NCBI RefSeq assembly: GCF_009823805.1
Contig: NZ_WUEK01000002.1
Coordinates: forward strand, 248,001 to 312,000
Source: Nocardioides flavescens
Lineage (GTDB): Bacteria > Actinomycetota > Actinomycetes > Propionibacteriales > Nocardioidaceae
DNA: 64,000 nt
Reading direction: 5' to 3'
Shown in pieces: positions 1 through 11,513 of this stretch. Position 1 is the first letter of the stretch. Every line of letters begins with the position of its first letter. The translations under genes and the position numbers were made by a program. The notes under the pieces are model-generated. The model did no database searches, was not told the origin of the DNA, and saw only the letters and a program-made list of their open reading frames with translations.

Positions 1-1
1 C

Positions 2-1396
2 ACCCCCGAAGCACCACCGGTGCCGACAGCGGTGCTGCTGGAGCGGATCACCGACGCCACGGCCCGGCGTGCGGCGGTGGAGGTGGAGCTGGCGGAGCTG
101 GCGTCGGCGTGGGCGCACGCGCACGTGGTGGCGCTGGCGTCGCCGAGGATCTGGGGTCACGACCCGGTCGCGCCGTACGGGCTGCACGTCGGGAACACCC
201 ACGTCGACAACATCGAGTGGTACGCGCTGCCCGAGCTGCGGTGGGACGCGGCGGCGTCGTTCGCTGCGGCCCAAGGGATGTCGACCGCGGCCGGCGAGAT
301 GCTGCTGCGTGACGTGCTGACCTTGGAGCTGCGGCTGCCGTTGACGTGGGCGCGGGTGCGGGCGGGTGAGGTCGCGGTGTGGCGGGCCCGGCGGATCGCG
401 CAGCGGGTCCTGGGCGAGGCGGCTGACGTCGTCGCGTCCATCGACGCGGAGGTCGCTCCGCGGGCCCACTCGATCGGGCTGACCGGGCTCGACCGGCTGG
501 TGGAGGCGGCGATGCTGACGTTGCACGCCGAGCAGTACGAGATCGAGCAGATGGAGGCCCTCGAGACCCGTCACGTCACGGCTGATCGGGAGGCCGACCG
601 GTTCGGGATCACCGAGTACGTGATCCGGGCCGACCAGGTCGACCTGGCCGCGTTCGACACCATGATCGGTCGGTTGGCGGCGGCGTTGAAGCGTGACGGG
701 TCGTACGAGTCGTTGGACGTACGCCGCTCGATCGCGGTCGGGATCATCGCTGACCCGGCGCGGGCGCAGGCGCTGCTCGACGACACCGGCGCGAAGGTGC
801 CGGCGTCGCGAGAGGTGTTCGCCTACCTCCACCTCACCGAGACCAACCTCCTCGGCCTGGACCCCGTGACCCTCGACCACACCGGACGCCCGCACCTGAC
901 CCAGACCATCGCCACCTGGGCCGGCCGCGACGACCTGCGCCTGACGATCACGCCGGTCCACCACTGCACCGGCTGCGCCCGCTGCGCCAAGACCACCGGC
1001 CCTCACGATCACGACGCCCGGGCGACGACGCAGCACGACCCGCTCCCGGCCCAGCGCGTGCAGGTCGAGCTGCAGGACCCCGCCTGCGTGTTCCCCTACT
1101 GCACCCGCCCCACCCGGGCCTGCGACCTCGACCACCGCGTCCCCTTCACCGGCGACGACCAGGGCGGCGCGACATGTCCGTGCAACCTCACGCCCCTCTG
1201 CCGACACCACCACCGACTCAAGACCCACACCGGCTGGCACTACCGACCCCACGGACCCGCCGGATCCGGGGTCTACGAGTGGACCGACCGCTACGGCCAG
1301 ACCTTCGTCCGTGACCGCGCCGGGACGCGTGCCTCTGGTGACCGGGACGACGGGCCGCGCAGCATGCCGCCGTGTCCATCTCCCACCTCCTCCTGA
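2..1396 (+). CDS. DUF222 / HNH endonuclease domain protein (13E12-repeat type), left edge partial
   Basis: The C-terminal third carries an HNH nuclease fold: Cys residues in CVFPYCTRP, then the DLDHRVPF His pair near residue 370 and LCRHHHRLK. The long helical N-terminal part matches the DUF222 module normally joined to such HNH domains in actinobacteria. A CTGCARC cysteine cluster sits just before the HNH part. The frame stays open to the left edge, so the start may lie outside the window; the GTG at 20 is the first start inside it. Family members are multicopy and their biological role is unsettled (nuclease, possibly mobile). The stop overlaps the next gene by 25 bases. Confidence 0.85.
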   Translation, partial: TPEAPPVPTAVLLERITDATARRAAVEVELAELASAWAHAHVVALASPRIWGHDPVAPYGLHVGNTHVDNIEWYALPELRWDAAASFAAAQGMSTAAGEMLLRDVLTLELRLPLTWARVRAGEVAVWRARRIAQRVLGEAADVVASIDAEVAPRAHSIGLTGLDRLVEAAMLTLHAEQYEIEQMEALETRHVTADREADRFGITEYVIRADQVDLAAFDTMIGRLAAALKRDGSYESLDVRRSIAVGIIADPARAQALLDDTGAKVPASREVFAYLHLTETNLLGLDPVTLDHTGRPHLTQTIATWAGRDDLRLTITPVHHCTGCARCAKTTGPHDHDARATTQHDPLPAQRVQVELQDPACVFPYCTRPTRACDLDHRVPFTGDDQGGATCPCNLTPLCRHHHRLKTHTGWHYRPHGPAGSGVYEWTDRYGQTFVRDRAGTRASGDRDDGPRSMPPCPSPTSS

Positions 1397-1929
1397 CCAC
1401 CGCTGCGCTCGCCGCTGTCGTCACCCCCGGCTCGGTGACGATCACCGACCCGGCGGGCGACGTCAGCCCCGCGGGTTCGACCAAGCTCGACATCCGCCGC
1501 GTCACGGTGAAGAACACGCCGACGAAGGTCGTGGTGCAGGTGGCGTTCCCAGGTGTTGGTGAGCGCTACGACTTCCCGACGGGCAACGTCTCGGTCTGGC
1601 TCGACACGGACCCGGGTCGGCGGGGCGCGGAGTTCGGGCACTTCATGGAGTTCTGGAGCGACTACCGGTTCGCCCCCGTGCAGGGCTGGCGCGAGCAGGC
1701 CACCGACGACGGCTGTGAGGGCGAGGTGCGCAGCGACAAGGGCAACCGGCTGCGCTGGTTCCGGTTCACGGTCCAGAAGACCGCCGGTTGTGTCACCAGC
1801 GACGCCGTGCGGGTCGCCGTGTCGACGATGAACACCGGTGACCTCGAGCCCTACGTCGAGTACGCCCCACCGGTGCGCGACCACCTCGGCGCCGAGCACC
1901 AGTGGACCGACTGGGTCACGGTCGACTGA
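1372..1929 (+). CDS. Small secreted protein of unknown function
   Basis: The 185-residue product begins with a short hydrophobic segment (LLLTTAALAAVV) that looks like a signal peptide ending near residue 20, followed by a beta-rich soluble domain with a DPAGD motif and two well separated Cys residues that could form a disulfide. I do not recognise a catalytic motif. The GTG start lies inside the end of the HNH gene, and the 3' end overlaps the convergent PAP2 gene by 14 bases. Codon use matches its neighbours. Probably an exported beta-sandwich protein; the function is unknown. Confidence 0.65.
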   Translation: MSISHLLLTTAALAAVVTPGSVTITDPAGDVSPAGSTKLDIRRVTVKNTPTKVVVQVAFPGVGERYDFPTGNVSVWLDTDPGRRGAEFGHFMEFWSDYRFAPVQGWREQATDDGCEGEVRSDKGNRLRWFRFTVQKTAGCVTSDAVRVAVSTMNTGDLEPYVEYAPPVRDHLGAEHQWTDWVTVD

Positions 1930-2818
1930 CGAGCGTGCCCGCCTGGCGGCGTTCCCACCAGCTGCACCCGACCATCGTGAGCGCGGCGACCAGTGCCCCG
2001 GCGAGGGTGTCCACGAGGTAGTGCTCGCCGGAGTAGACGAGCGTCGCGGCCATGGCCACGGGATAGGCGAGCACCAGCCAGCGCCACGGCGATCGCAGCC
2101 GCGTGAGCGCCCAGAGGGCCACGAGGCAGGCCGTCCCGGTGTGCAGCGACGGCATCGCCGCCGTCTTGTTGGCCAGCCCGCCGAACACCATCGTCGTCCG
2201 CTCGATGCCGAGTGCGTGGAAGCCGCGGCCGGAGATCCGGGCGACGTGCGGGAGCAGACCCTCACGGGCCGCCCACCAGGGCGGGGCCATCGGGAAGACG
2301 ACGTAGCCGACCAGGGCGACGTAGCTGAGCACGACGTAGCGACGCATCCACATCCGCCACGCCTCGCGCGAGCGCAGCCACAGCACTCCTGCGAGGACCA
2401 GGCCGACGACGAAGTGCGAGGCGTAGACCGTGCTGGCCGCAACGTCCCACCACCGGACGGTCCCGGTCTTCGAGCACGGGTCACCGCACAGCTCGCGCTG
2501 CAGGCTCACCGTCGGCACGGTGTGACCACCCCACAGCTGGGCGAGCCACGTGTCGGCCCTGATCGGCCAGGCGACGTGGGGTGGCCAGCCGAGGTCGTCG
2601 ACGAGACCGCGGGCCAGACCGTAGACCGCGAGGGCGAGCAGCCACGGCCACCAGTCCCGAGGGAAGTCGAGGGACCGCTCGCCGCGCCAGCAGACGGCGA
2701 ACAGCCAGAGCCACAGCGCGATGCCGATCGGGTCGTTGGGGATGCCGACGACGGCGCACCACACGAGCAGGACGACGGCGTACGCCGCCACCGCGACGGG
2801 GCGAGGGAGCGACCTCAC
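1916..2818 (-). CDS. PAP2-superfamily membrane phosphatase (inositolphosphotransferase-like)
   Basis: A 300-residue polytopic membrane protein with the two conserved PAP2 motifs: PSLHTG near residue 223 and GEHYLVDTLAG near residue 267, which supply the catalytic histidines. The arrangement resembles the Aur1/Ipt1-type PAP2 subfamily, whose members act on lipid phosphates or transfer phosphoinositol heads in the membrane. It starts with an ATGA overlap on the GT-C gene upstream, so the two are probably co-translated and may act on the same lipid-linked sugar. The exact substrate cannot be read from sequence. Confidence 0.82.
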   Translation of the reverse strand: MRSLPRPVAVAAYAVVLLVWCAVVGIPNDPIGIALWLWLFAVCWRGERSLDFPRDWWPWLLALAVYGLARGLVDDLGWPPHVAWPIRADTWLAQLWGGHTVPTVSLQRELCGDPCSKTGTVRWWDVAASTVYASHFVVGLVLAGVLWLRSREAWRMWMRRYVVLSYVALVGYVVFPMAPPWWAAREGLLPHVARISGRGFHALGIERTTMVFGGLANKTAAMPSLHTGTACLVALWALTRLRSPWRWLVLAYPVAMAATLVYSGEHYLVDTLAGALVAALTMVGCSWWERRQAGTLVSRP

Positions 2819-4284
2819 CCGGCGTCGTGGCCGCTGCGGTAGATCGTGAAGCGCTCCACGGTCGCGACCTCGTCGTAGTCCCTGGCCAGAGCGCTGCGCA
2901 GGGCGTCACCGTCCATCTCCCACGCGCCGAGGGCGCCGTAGGCGACCACGACCCAGTCCGGCCGGCGCGAGGAGACGACGAGATCGGTCAGGTCGGACAG
3001 CTCGGGGTCGCGGACGCGCGCGGGGAGGCTCCACAGGTAGGGGTAGGGCGACTCGAGATCGGCCTCGCGCAGGATGTTGGCGCCCCCGAACACCACCACT
3101 GCGGTGTCGTCCGGCGCGGCGTGGGCCTCGAGGTAGTCGGCCGCGGCGAGCTCGGGGCGCCCGATCGGGTGCACCACGACCCAGGCGAGCACGAGGACGG
3201 ACGAGAGCCCCGTGACGGCGTAGGCCGCCGCGGTGCTGCGGGTGACGGGCGCGGGCCGCTGCGCGAACGCCGCCGCGAGCAGCACCACGCCGGGCACGAG
3301 CCCGATCAGGTAGTGCAGCCAGAAGTTGCCGCCCAGCACCACCACGACGACCTCGACGGCGAGCAGCACGTACGCCGCGATCCGCAGGTCCGGCGCGGTC
3401 CACGGCCCCTGGACCGACGGGCGGCCGCGCCCGCGCCAGCCCAGCGCCAGGGCCAGCAGCGGCAGGCCGCTCGCGACGAAGGCGAGCGCGAGCTCTCGGG
3501 CCCGCTGGGGCGCGTTGCCGTCGTCGGCCGCGAGCACCCGGCCGGCCTCGAAGCGGAACGTCACCACGGCGTCCCACAGACCGGCCGGAGAGGTCCCGCG
3601 CAGCGCCGCGAGCCCGGCGACGACCACGACGGTGACCACCGCGCTGGCCAGGAACGCCGGGAACCGCCGCCGCGCCTGGCGGCTCGTCACCAGCAGCACC
3701 ACGGCCACGACGCCGACGTCGACCAGGCTCTGCTTGACCATCACGGCGAGTGCCGCGCACACCCCGGCGGTGAGCGCGAGCGCGAGCCCGCGGCGGGTGG
3801 AGCGGCTCGCCGCGGACGCGACGTACGCCGTGACCCCGGCGACGACGAACGGCAGACCCAGGACCTCGCCGTCCACGACCGTGCCGCCGAAGAGGGGCGT
3901 GGCCACGAGCACGGCGGCCGCACCCGCCGTCAGCAGGGGAGCGGACCGCCGCTCGGGCGCCGCCGAGCGTCCCAGCACGCCCGCGAGCACCACGACCAGG
4001 GCGGTCGCGAGGGCGCCGAGCAGCCGCAGCGCGACGGTGCCGCCGAGTGCGTCGGCCAGTCCGAAGAGCGCGATCAGGACGGGGGGTCGGTCGACCCAGT
4101 AGGGCCCGTACAGCGAGGTCCCGTCGTGCCACGCCCCGCCGACCATGAGGAACCCGCCCTCGTCGGGTCCGAGCGCCCGGCCCAGGAACGGGAGCCAGCC
4201 CAGCACCGCCACGGCGATCGCCATCACGGCGACCCAGGTCTTGGGGGCGACCCCTACGCGCCGTCGCCAGGGGACCTCGGGCAC
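2815..4284 (-). CDS. GT-C type membrane glycosyltransferase (ArnT/PMT-like), putative
   Basis: A 489-residue protein with roughly ten hydrophobic helices and a soluble C-terminal domain. The first external loop holds GPDEGG near residue 40, the acidic motif that GT-C enzymes of the ArnT/GT39 class use with polyprenyl-phosphate sugars. It also has VDRPPVL, similar to the second conserved loop of that class. The GTG start at 4284 overlaps the kinase-like gene by 31 bases; a later ATG at 4224 would cut into the first helix. It is translationally coupled to the PAP2 gene downstream. Acceptor and sugar are unknown. Confidence 0.72.
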   Translation of the reverse strand: MPEVPWRRRVGVAPKTWVAVMAIAVAVLGWLPFLGRALGPDEGGFLMVGGAWHDGTSLYGPYWVDRPPVLIALFGLADALGGTVALRLLGALATALVVVLAGVLGRSAAPERRSAPLLTAGAAAVLVATPLFGGTVVDGEVLGLPFVVAGVTAYVASAASRSTRRGLALALTAGVCAALAVMVKQSLVDVGVVAVVLLVTSRQARRRFPAFLASAVVTVVVVAGLAALRGTSPAGLWDAVVTFRFEAGRVLAADDGNAPQRARELALAFVASGLPLLALALGWRGRGRPSVQGPWTAPDLRIAAYVLLAVEVVVVVLGGNFWLHYLIGLVPGVVLLAAAFAQRPAPVTRSTAAAYAVTGLSSVLVLAWVVVHPIGRPELAAADYLEAHAAPDDTAVVVFGGANILREADLESPYPYLWSLPARVRDPELSDLTDLVVSSRRPDWVVVAYGALGAWEMDGDALRSALARDYDEVATVERFTIYRSGHDAG

Positions 4285-4820
4285 CAGCCGAGACTAACGA
4301 GCCTCCGCTCGAGTTCGGCGCACGACCCGTCGACGTCGCCCGTCGTCGTCGCGAGACGGAGGTCGGGCCGCAGACCGTCCAGGCGCGCCGCGTAGCCCTC
4401 GAGATGGCCCGGGCCTGCCGTGGCCACGAGGGCGTGGACGACCTCGAGCCACGGCTCGTCGCGCTCACGCGCCGCGAACCGGGCGGCCGCGTCGTCGGCC
4501 TCGACCATCACGTGGACGAACCGCCCACCCGCCTCGATCGCCGCGCGCTCGAACCGCGCCACCTGGGCCGGGTCGGCCAGCAGCTGCGGGAGCACGACGT
4601 CGCCGCCGTCCGCGACGTACGCCGCCAGCGCGGCCAGGGCTGTGGTGCGCACCCGCTCGCCCGTCGCGGCGAAGTCCTCGCGCCACCCGGACACCCAGGT
4701 GCGCAGGACGTCGATGTCGAGCAGCAGCGTGCCCGGGTGCGTCTGCGCCCAGTGCCTCGCCAGCGTCGACTTGCCGACGCCCGGCAGGCCGTTGAGGTGG
4801 AGGACGAGGGGAGGGGTCAC
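4254..4820 (-). CDS. P-loop ATPase / kinase-like protein
   Basis: The 188-residue product opens with a Walker A loop, NGLPGVGKSTLA, typical of small AAA_33/zeta-toxin/shikimate-kinase-like NTPases, followed by a DIDVLR acidic strand. No LID or substrate motif allows a firm assignment. The GTG start at 4820 forms a GTGA overlap with the stop of the metallo-hydrolase gene; an in-frame ATG at 4838 would lie inside that gene and is less likely. A small-molecule kinase is the best guess. Confidence 0.7.
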   Translation of the reverse strand: MTPPLVLHLNGLPGVGKSTLARHWAQTHPGTLLLDIDVLRTWVSGWREDFAATGERVRTTALAALAAYVADGGDVVLPQLLADPAQVARFERAAIEAGGRFVHVMVEADDAAARFAARERDEPWLEVVHALVATAGPGHLEGYAARLDGLRPDLRLATTTGDVDGSCAELERRLVSLGWCPRSPGDGA

Positions 4821-5533
4821 CAGCCTCGCTCGCGCCACTCCTGCAGGTGGGGCCGTTCGGCTCCGATCGTCGAGTCGTCACCGTGACCGGGGTAGAACCA
4901 CGTGTCGTCGGGCAGCCGGTCGAAGACCTTGGTGGCGACCTCGTCGATGAGCTGACGGAACGCCGCCTCGTCACCGAAGGTGTTGCCCACCCCGCCGGGG
5001 AAGAGCGAGTCGCCGGTGAACAGGTGGGGGTGGCCGCCCTCGGACGCGGAGTCGTCGTAGAGGAGCGCGATCGAGCCGGGGGTGTGGCCGGCGAGGGCGA
5101 TGACCTCGAGGGTGCAGTCGCCGACAGGGACGGTGTCGCCGTGGCGCACGGGGACGGCGACCTCGACGCCGGTCTGCTCGGTCACGGCGGCCGCGTCGGG
5201 CTCGCCGGCGACGGTCGTCGCGTCGGTGGCGCCGACCACCTCGGCCAGGGCACGGTGGTGGTCCCAGTGCTGGTGGGTGGTGACGACGTGGGTGAGCGGC
5301 GCGTCGCCGACGAGCGGCAGCAGCGTCGCGGCGGCGTCGGCGGCGTCGATGAGCACCTGCTCGCCCGTGTGCCGGCAGGTCAGCAGGTAGCAGTTGTTCG
5401 ACATCTTCTCGTCGACCGCGACCTTGGTGATGGTGAGGTGCTCGAGCTCGCGCACGTCGGGCGGGCCGCCGGGGGAGACCTTCCCGGTGTAGCCGCCGGT
5501 CCCGCTCTGGCTGCTGGTCTGCTCCTCGGTCAC
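4817..5533 (-). CDS. Metallo-beta-lactamase fold hydrolase (glyoxalase II-like)
   Basis: The 238-residue product has the metal-binding motif THQHWDHH, a later GHTPGS His motif, FTGDSLF with the bridging Asp, and a C-terminal YPGHGDDST. Together these form the complete dinuclear site of the glyoxalase II-like MBL family, which hydrolyses thioesters or similar bonds. The mycothiol-linked gene immediately upstream suggests a thiol-adduct substrate, but this is inference. The GTG start at 5533 overlaps the preceding stop (GTGA). The frame is open further upstream to 5953, but that part is antisense-like and overlaps the upstream gene. Confidence 0.85.
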   Translation of the reverse strand: MTEEQTSSQSGTGGYTGKVSPGGPPDVRELEHLTITKVAVDEKMSNNCYLLTCRHTGEQVLIDAADAAATLLPLVGDAPLTHVVTTHQHWDHHRALAEVVGATDATTVAGEPDAAAVTEQTGVEVAVPVRHGDTVPVGDCTLEVIALAGHTPGSIALLYDDSASEGGHPHLFTGDSLFPGGVGNTFGDEAAFRQLIDEVATKVFDRLPDDTWFYPGHGDDSTIGAERPHLQEWRERGW

Positions 5534-6242
5534 CACGCCTCGATCCCCGGCACCCGGCCGTCGTCGCTCATCAGTCCTTCGCCGGCACCCCGGCCCGCTG
5601 CCCACCATGCCAGAGCGCTCCCGGGGCCCGACAGCGTCGCGCCCAGCTCGCCCGTGCCGAACGCCCAGCGCCGGTCGAGGTCGGTCGCGTGGGCCGTGAA
5701 CACCGGACCGGCGTACGTCGCGGAGCGCCGGGTCAGGACCAGGTCGACGGCCTGCGCGGGCCAGTGCTCGGCGGTGTGGTCGAGACCCAGGTCGGCGTGG
5801 TGCACCTCCACCTCGAGCAGGCGCATCACGCCGATGTCGCCGGCGCGGAAGGTCGGCCCGCCGGCACCCGCTCGACGCGGTGCTCGACCAGCTCGTCCGG
5901 CAGCTGCTCGACCCGCTCACCGACCAGGGTCGTCGAGGCGAGGAACCGCTCACGCAGCGCCGGCAGCCCGCCGTCGGCCAACGCGTCGATGGCGCCGTCG
6001 CGCTCCTCCTGCGAGGTGTACATCGGCAGCGCCCGACCCTCCAGCACCCCGCCGAGCGCCGCGTGCAGCGCCTCGGCGTTGAGCGTCAGGTGCGCGACGA
6101 CGTGGGAGCGGCGCCAGCCGGGCAGCAGGCTCGGCTGCGTCCACTGCTCCTCGTCCATCGCGTCGACGGAGCGGACGAGCCGGCGGGTACCGGTGCGCAG
6201 CAGCGAGGTGATCTCGGTGACGTCGTACCTCTCGGCGGGCAT
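5530..6242 (-). pseudogene. Maleylpyruvate isomerase-family mycothiol-dependent protein, frameshifted
   Basis: Two frames make one family protein. The first (6242 to about 5860) has the MDMPI N-terminal four-helix domain with LLPGWRRSHVVAHL. The second resumes with GPTFRAGDIGVMRLLEVEVH and runs to 5530. At 5857-5859 the coding-strand G run has three Gs; a fourth would join the frames and give 714 bases (237 residues), a normal length. The family uses mycothiol as cofactor or is DinB-like. It is either a recent pseudogene or a homopolymer sequencing error. The downstream stop overlaps the MBL start, so the operon arrangement is intact. Confidence 0.82.
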
Positions 6243-6270
6243 GACCGCACGCTAGTCGCTGTTGCACCCG

Positions 6271-6293
6271 CTGTCGGTGGCGCGTGAGACGCT
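6271..6293 (+). promoter_or_regulatory. PafBC/RecA-NDp type DNA-damage promoter of uvrA
   Basis: CTGTCGGTG at 6271-6279, eight bases, then GACGCT at 6288-6293. The mycobacterial LexA-independent damage promoter is TTGTCRGTG-N8-TANNNT, so 8 of 9 upstream positions and the key A and T of the -10 match with exact spacing. Transcription would begin near 6300, giving a leader of about 45 bases before the uvrA GTG at 6346. Confidence 0.65.
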
Positions 6294-6345
6294 GCTGGGA
6301 CAGCACATCGACCAACGATCGACACGAGGGACGAGGACGCGCAAG

Positions 6346-9351
<3,006 letters not shown>

Positions 9352-9406
9352 GGGAACTCTCATGCGATCCACGTGAACTCCACAGGCTCCTCGCCCGTGA
9401 CGTCCG

Positions 9407-9412
9407 TAGTGT
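9407..9412 (+). promoter_or_regulatory. Candidate -10 element of the Rieske protein gene
   Basis: TAGTGT fits the actinobacterial -10 consensus TANNNT and lies about 54 bases before the GTG at 9466. I see no convincing -35. It supports the 9466 start over an in-frame ATG at 9373 that would be upstream of the transcript. Confidence 0.35.
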
Positions 9413-9465
9413 CGGTTTCAACCAGTCACTCCACCACTCCCGACGTCCGCCGAGAGGACCCCACC

Positions 9466-9975
9466 GTGACCGAGCCCACCCCCCAGACGCCCCCGACCCA
9501 GTTCGCGCCCCTCACCCGTCGTCGCCTGACCGCCCTCGCCGGCGCGGGTGTCGCCGTACCGCTGCTCGCCGCCTGCGGGTCCGACGACGCGGCGACCGAC
9601 GCCGGCGGCTCCAGCAGCCCGAGCGAGTCCGCCTCGAGCTCCGGCGCGTCGAGCGCCGCGCCGACCGAGGGCGGTTCGTCGGCGGCCGCGGGTGGGCTCA
9701 CCACCACCGCCGACATCGAGGTCGAAGGCGGCGCGATCTTCCCCGACGAGAAGGTCGTCGTCACCCAGCCCACCGCGGGCGAGTTCCGCTGCTTCTCCAA
9801 CATCTGCACCCACCAGGGCTGCCCGGTGACCAGCGTCGACAGCGACGGCATCCACTGCAACTGCCACGGGAGCGTCTTCTCGCTCGAGGACGGCGAGCCC
9901 ACGGAGGGCCCGGCCAGCTCGCCGCTGGAGACCGTCGAGATCACCGTCTCGGGCGACCAGATCAGCCTCGCCTGA
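9466..9975 (+). CDS. Tat-exported Rieske (2Fe-2S) lipoprotein
   Basis: The 169-residue product has a twin-arginine signal (TRRRLTALAGAG) followed by the lipobox LLAAC, a Ser/Ala-rich spacer, and a C-terminal Rieske domain with CTHQGC and CNCHGS, the Cys/His ligands of a 2Fe-2S cluster. It is therefore likely a membrane-anchored electron carrier folded before export. It is not part of a bc1 operon here, so its partner is unknown. Start choice: the GTG at 9466 follows GAGAGGA and puts the Arg pair about 18 residues in. Confidence 0.88.
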   Translation: MTEPTPQTPPTQFAPLTRRRLTALAGAGVAVPLLAACGSDDAATDAGGSSSPSESASSSGASSAAPTEGGSSAAAGGLTTTADIEVEGGAIFPDEKVVVTQPTAGEFRCFSNICTHQGCPVTSVDSDGIHCNCHGSVFSLEDGEPTEGPASSPLETVEITVSGDQISLA

Positions 9976-9987
9976 CCGCAGGCCCCC

Positions 9988-10560
9988 TCAGACGGTGCGT
10001 GGCGGCACCTGGTTCGCTCCGATCGACGCCCGGTCGGCCTCGCTGAGGCCGGCCGCGGCGAGGATCCGCTGGACAACGTCCTCCTTACCGGCGCCGTACT
10101 CGTCGATGTCGGCGGCGGTGCGGCCGACCCGCAGCTTCACCCCGGCGTACGCCGCCCGCAGCGCGGGATCGGCGCGCAGCGTGTCACGCACCGCCCGGTG
10201 GTTGCGCAGCGCCAGGCTGCCGTCGACGACGACAGAGGTGTTGGTCCGGCCCAGCCGCTGCGGGGCGCGGAACGCCCAGCGCAGGGGGATGCCGCGCTCT
10301 CCGAGCGGCTCGAAGCCGAGTCCGACCAGGACCTCCGAGGCCGCTCCGACGTTCTCCTCGGCGACGACGAGGTCGACGTCGACCACGGGCTTGGCCGCGA
10401 GGCCCGGCACCGCCGTGCTGCCGACGTGCTCGATCGCCACGACCGGCACGCCCGCGGCGGCCAGCGCAGCGGCGTACTCGGCCCTGAGCGCCTCGAACCG
10501 GTCCGGCCACGCCGGGTCGTAGGCGACGACCTCGACCACCACCGGACGATCCTCCCGCAC
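9988..10560 (-). CDS. GrpB family protein (UPF0157, nucleotidyltransferase fold)
   Basis: The 190-residue product contains YDPAWPDRFEAL, IEHVGSTAVPGL and KPVVDVDLVV, the conserved blocks of the GrpB/UPF0157 family, which has a nucleotidyltransferase-like fold with acidic metal ligands (DVDL). Some relatives are fused to dephospho-CoA kinase (CoaE) in actinobacteria; this one stands alone. A GTG at 10560 is used; GTG codons a few residues later are also possible. It is divergent from the SMP-30 gene with 38 bases between. The substrate is unknown. Confidence 0.88.
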   Translation of the reverse strand: MREDRPVVVEVVAYDPAWPDRFEALRAEYAAALAAAGVPVVAIEHVGSTAVPGLAAKPVVDVDLVVAEENVGAASEVLVGLGFEPLGERGIPLRWAFRAPQRLGRTNTSVVVDGSLALRNHRAVRDTLRADPALRAAYAGVKLRVGRTAADIDEYGAGKEDVVQRILAAAGLSEADRASIGANQVPPRTV

Positions 10561-10598
10561 CTCTGGTCGGGACGCGACGGAGGTGCCAGGCTGCCGGG

Positions 10599-11498
10599 AT
10601 GAGCGATCGAGAGCTGCGCACCGTCGTCACCGGCATGTCGTTCACGGAGTGCCCGCGCTGGCACGACGGGCGGCTGTGGTTCGTCGACTTCTACACCCAC
10701 GTCGTCTGCTCGGTCGCCGAGGACGGCTCCGACCTGCGCACCGAGCTCGAGGTCCCGGGCCAGCCGTCCGGGCTGGGCTGGCTCCCCGACGGCCGGATGC
10801 TGGTCGTCTCGATGCGCGACCGCCGGGTGCTGCGGGTCGAGCCGGACGGCTCGGTGGTGACCCACGCCGACGTCTCCGAGCACGTCACCGGCCACCCCAA
10901 CGACATGGTGGTCGACGAGCACGGGCGCGCGTGGCTCGGCAACTTCGGCTTCGACCTGATGGGCGGAGCCGACATCGAGACCGCCGTGCTGCTGCGCATC
11001 GACCCCGACGGCACGGTCACCCCGGTCGCGGAGGACCTGTGGTTCCCCAACGGCAGCGTCGTGACGCCGGACGGCTCGACGCTGATCGTCGACGAGACGC
11101 TCGGCAACCGGATCAGCGCCTTCGAGATCCACGAGGACGGCTCGCTGGGGGAGCGGCGCGACTGGGCGAGGTTCGGCGACCTGTCGCCGACCCGCTCACT
11201 GGGCGAGGCGCTGGGCTACGGCGTCCTCGCGCCCGACGGCTGCGGGCTCGACGCCGAGGGGATGATCTGGACGGCGGACGCGCTCGGCGGCCGGGCGGTC
11301 CGGGTGCGCGAGGGTGGCGAGATCGTCGACTCCGTCGAGCCGGGCGCGGGTGTCTTCGCCTGCATGCTCGGTGGCGGCGACGGCCGCACGCTGTTCCTCT
11401 GCTGCGCCCCCGACTTCGACGAGCACGCCCGCAGTGCGGCGCGCGAGGCCGAGATCCGCGCGGTGCGCGTCGACGTCCCCCACGCCGGGCGGCCCTGA
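10599..11498 (+). CDS. SMP-30/gluconolactonase family protein
   Basis: The 299-residue beta-propeller protein has the family pattern: an N-terminal FTECPRWHDGRLWFVD with the metal-binding Glu, then GHPNDMVVDEHGRAWLGN and FPNGSV...IVDETLGNRI supplying Asn/Asp metal ligands. Family members hydrolyse sugar lactones or related esters with a single divalent metal. The ATG at 10599 is the start; GGAGG lies about 15 bases upstream, rather far. It has no operon partner. The exact lactone cannot be read from sequence. Confidence 0.88.
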   Translation: MSDRELRTVVTGMSFTECPRWHDGRLWFVDFYTHVVCSVAEDGSDLRTELEVPGQPSGLGWLPDGRMLVVSMRDRRVLRVEPDGSVVTHADVSEHVTGHPNDMVVDEHGRAWLGNFGFDLMGGADIETAVLLRIDPDGTVTPVAEDLWFPNGSVVTPDGSTLIVDETLGNRISAFEIHEDGSLGERRDWARFGDLSPTRSLGEALGYGVLAPDGCGLDAEGMIWTADALGGRAVRVREGGEIVDSVEPGAGVFACMLGGGDGRTLFLCCAPDFDEHARSAAREAEIRAVRVDVPHAGRP

Positions 11499-11513
11499 GG
11501 TCGCGCGGACGCC

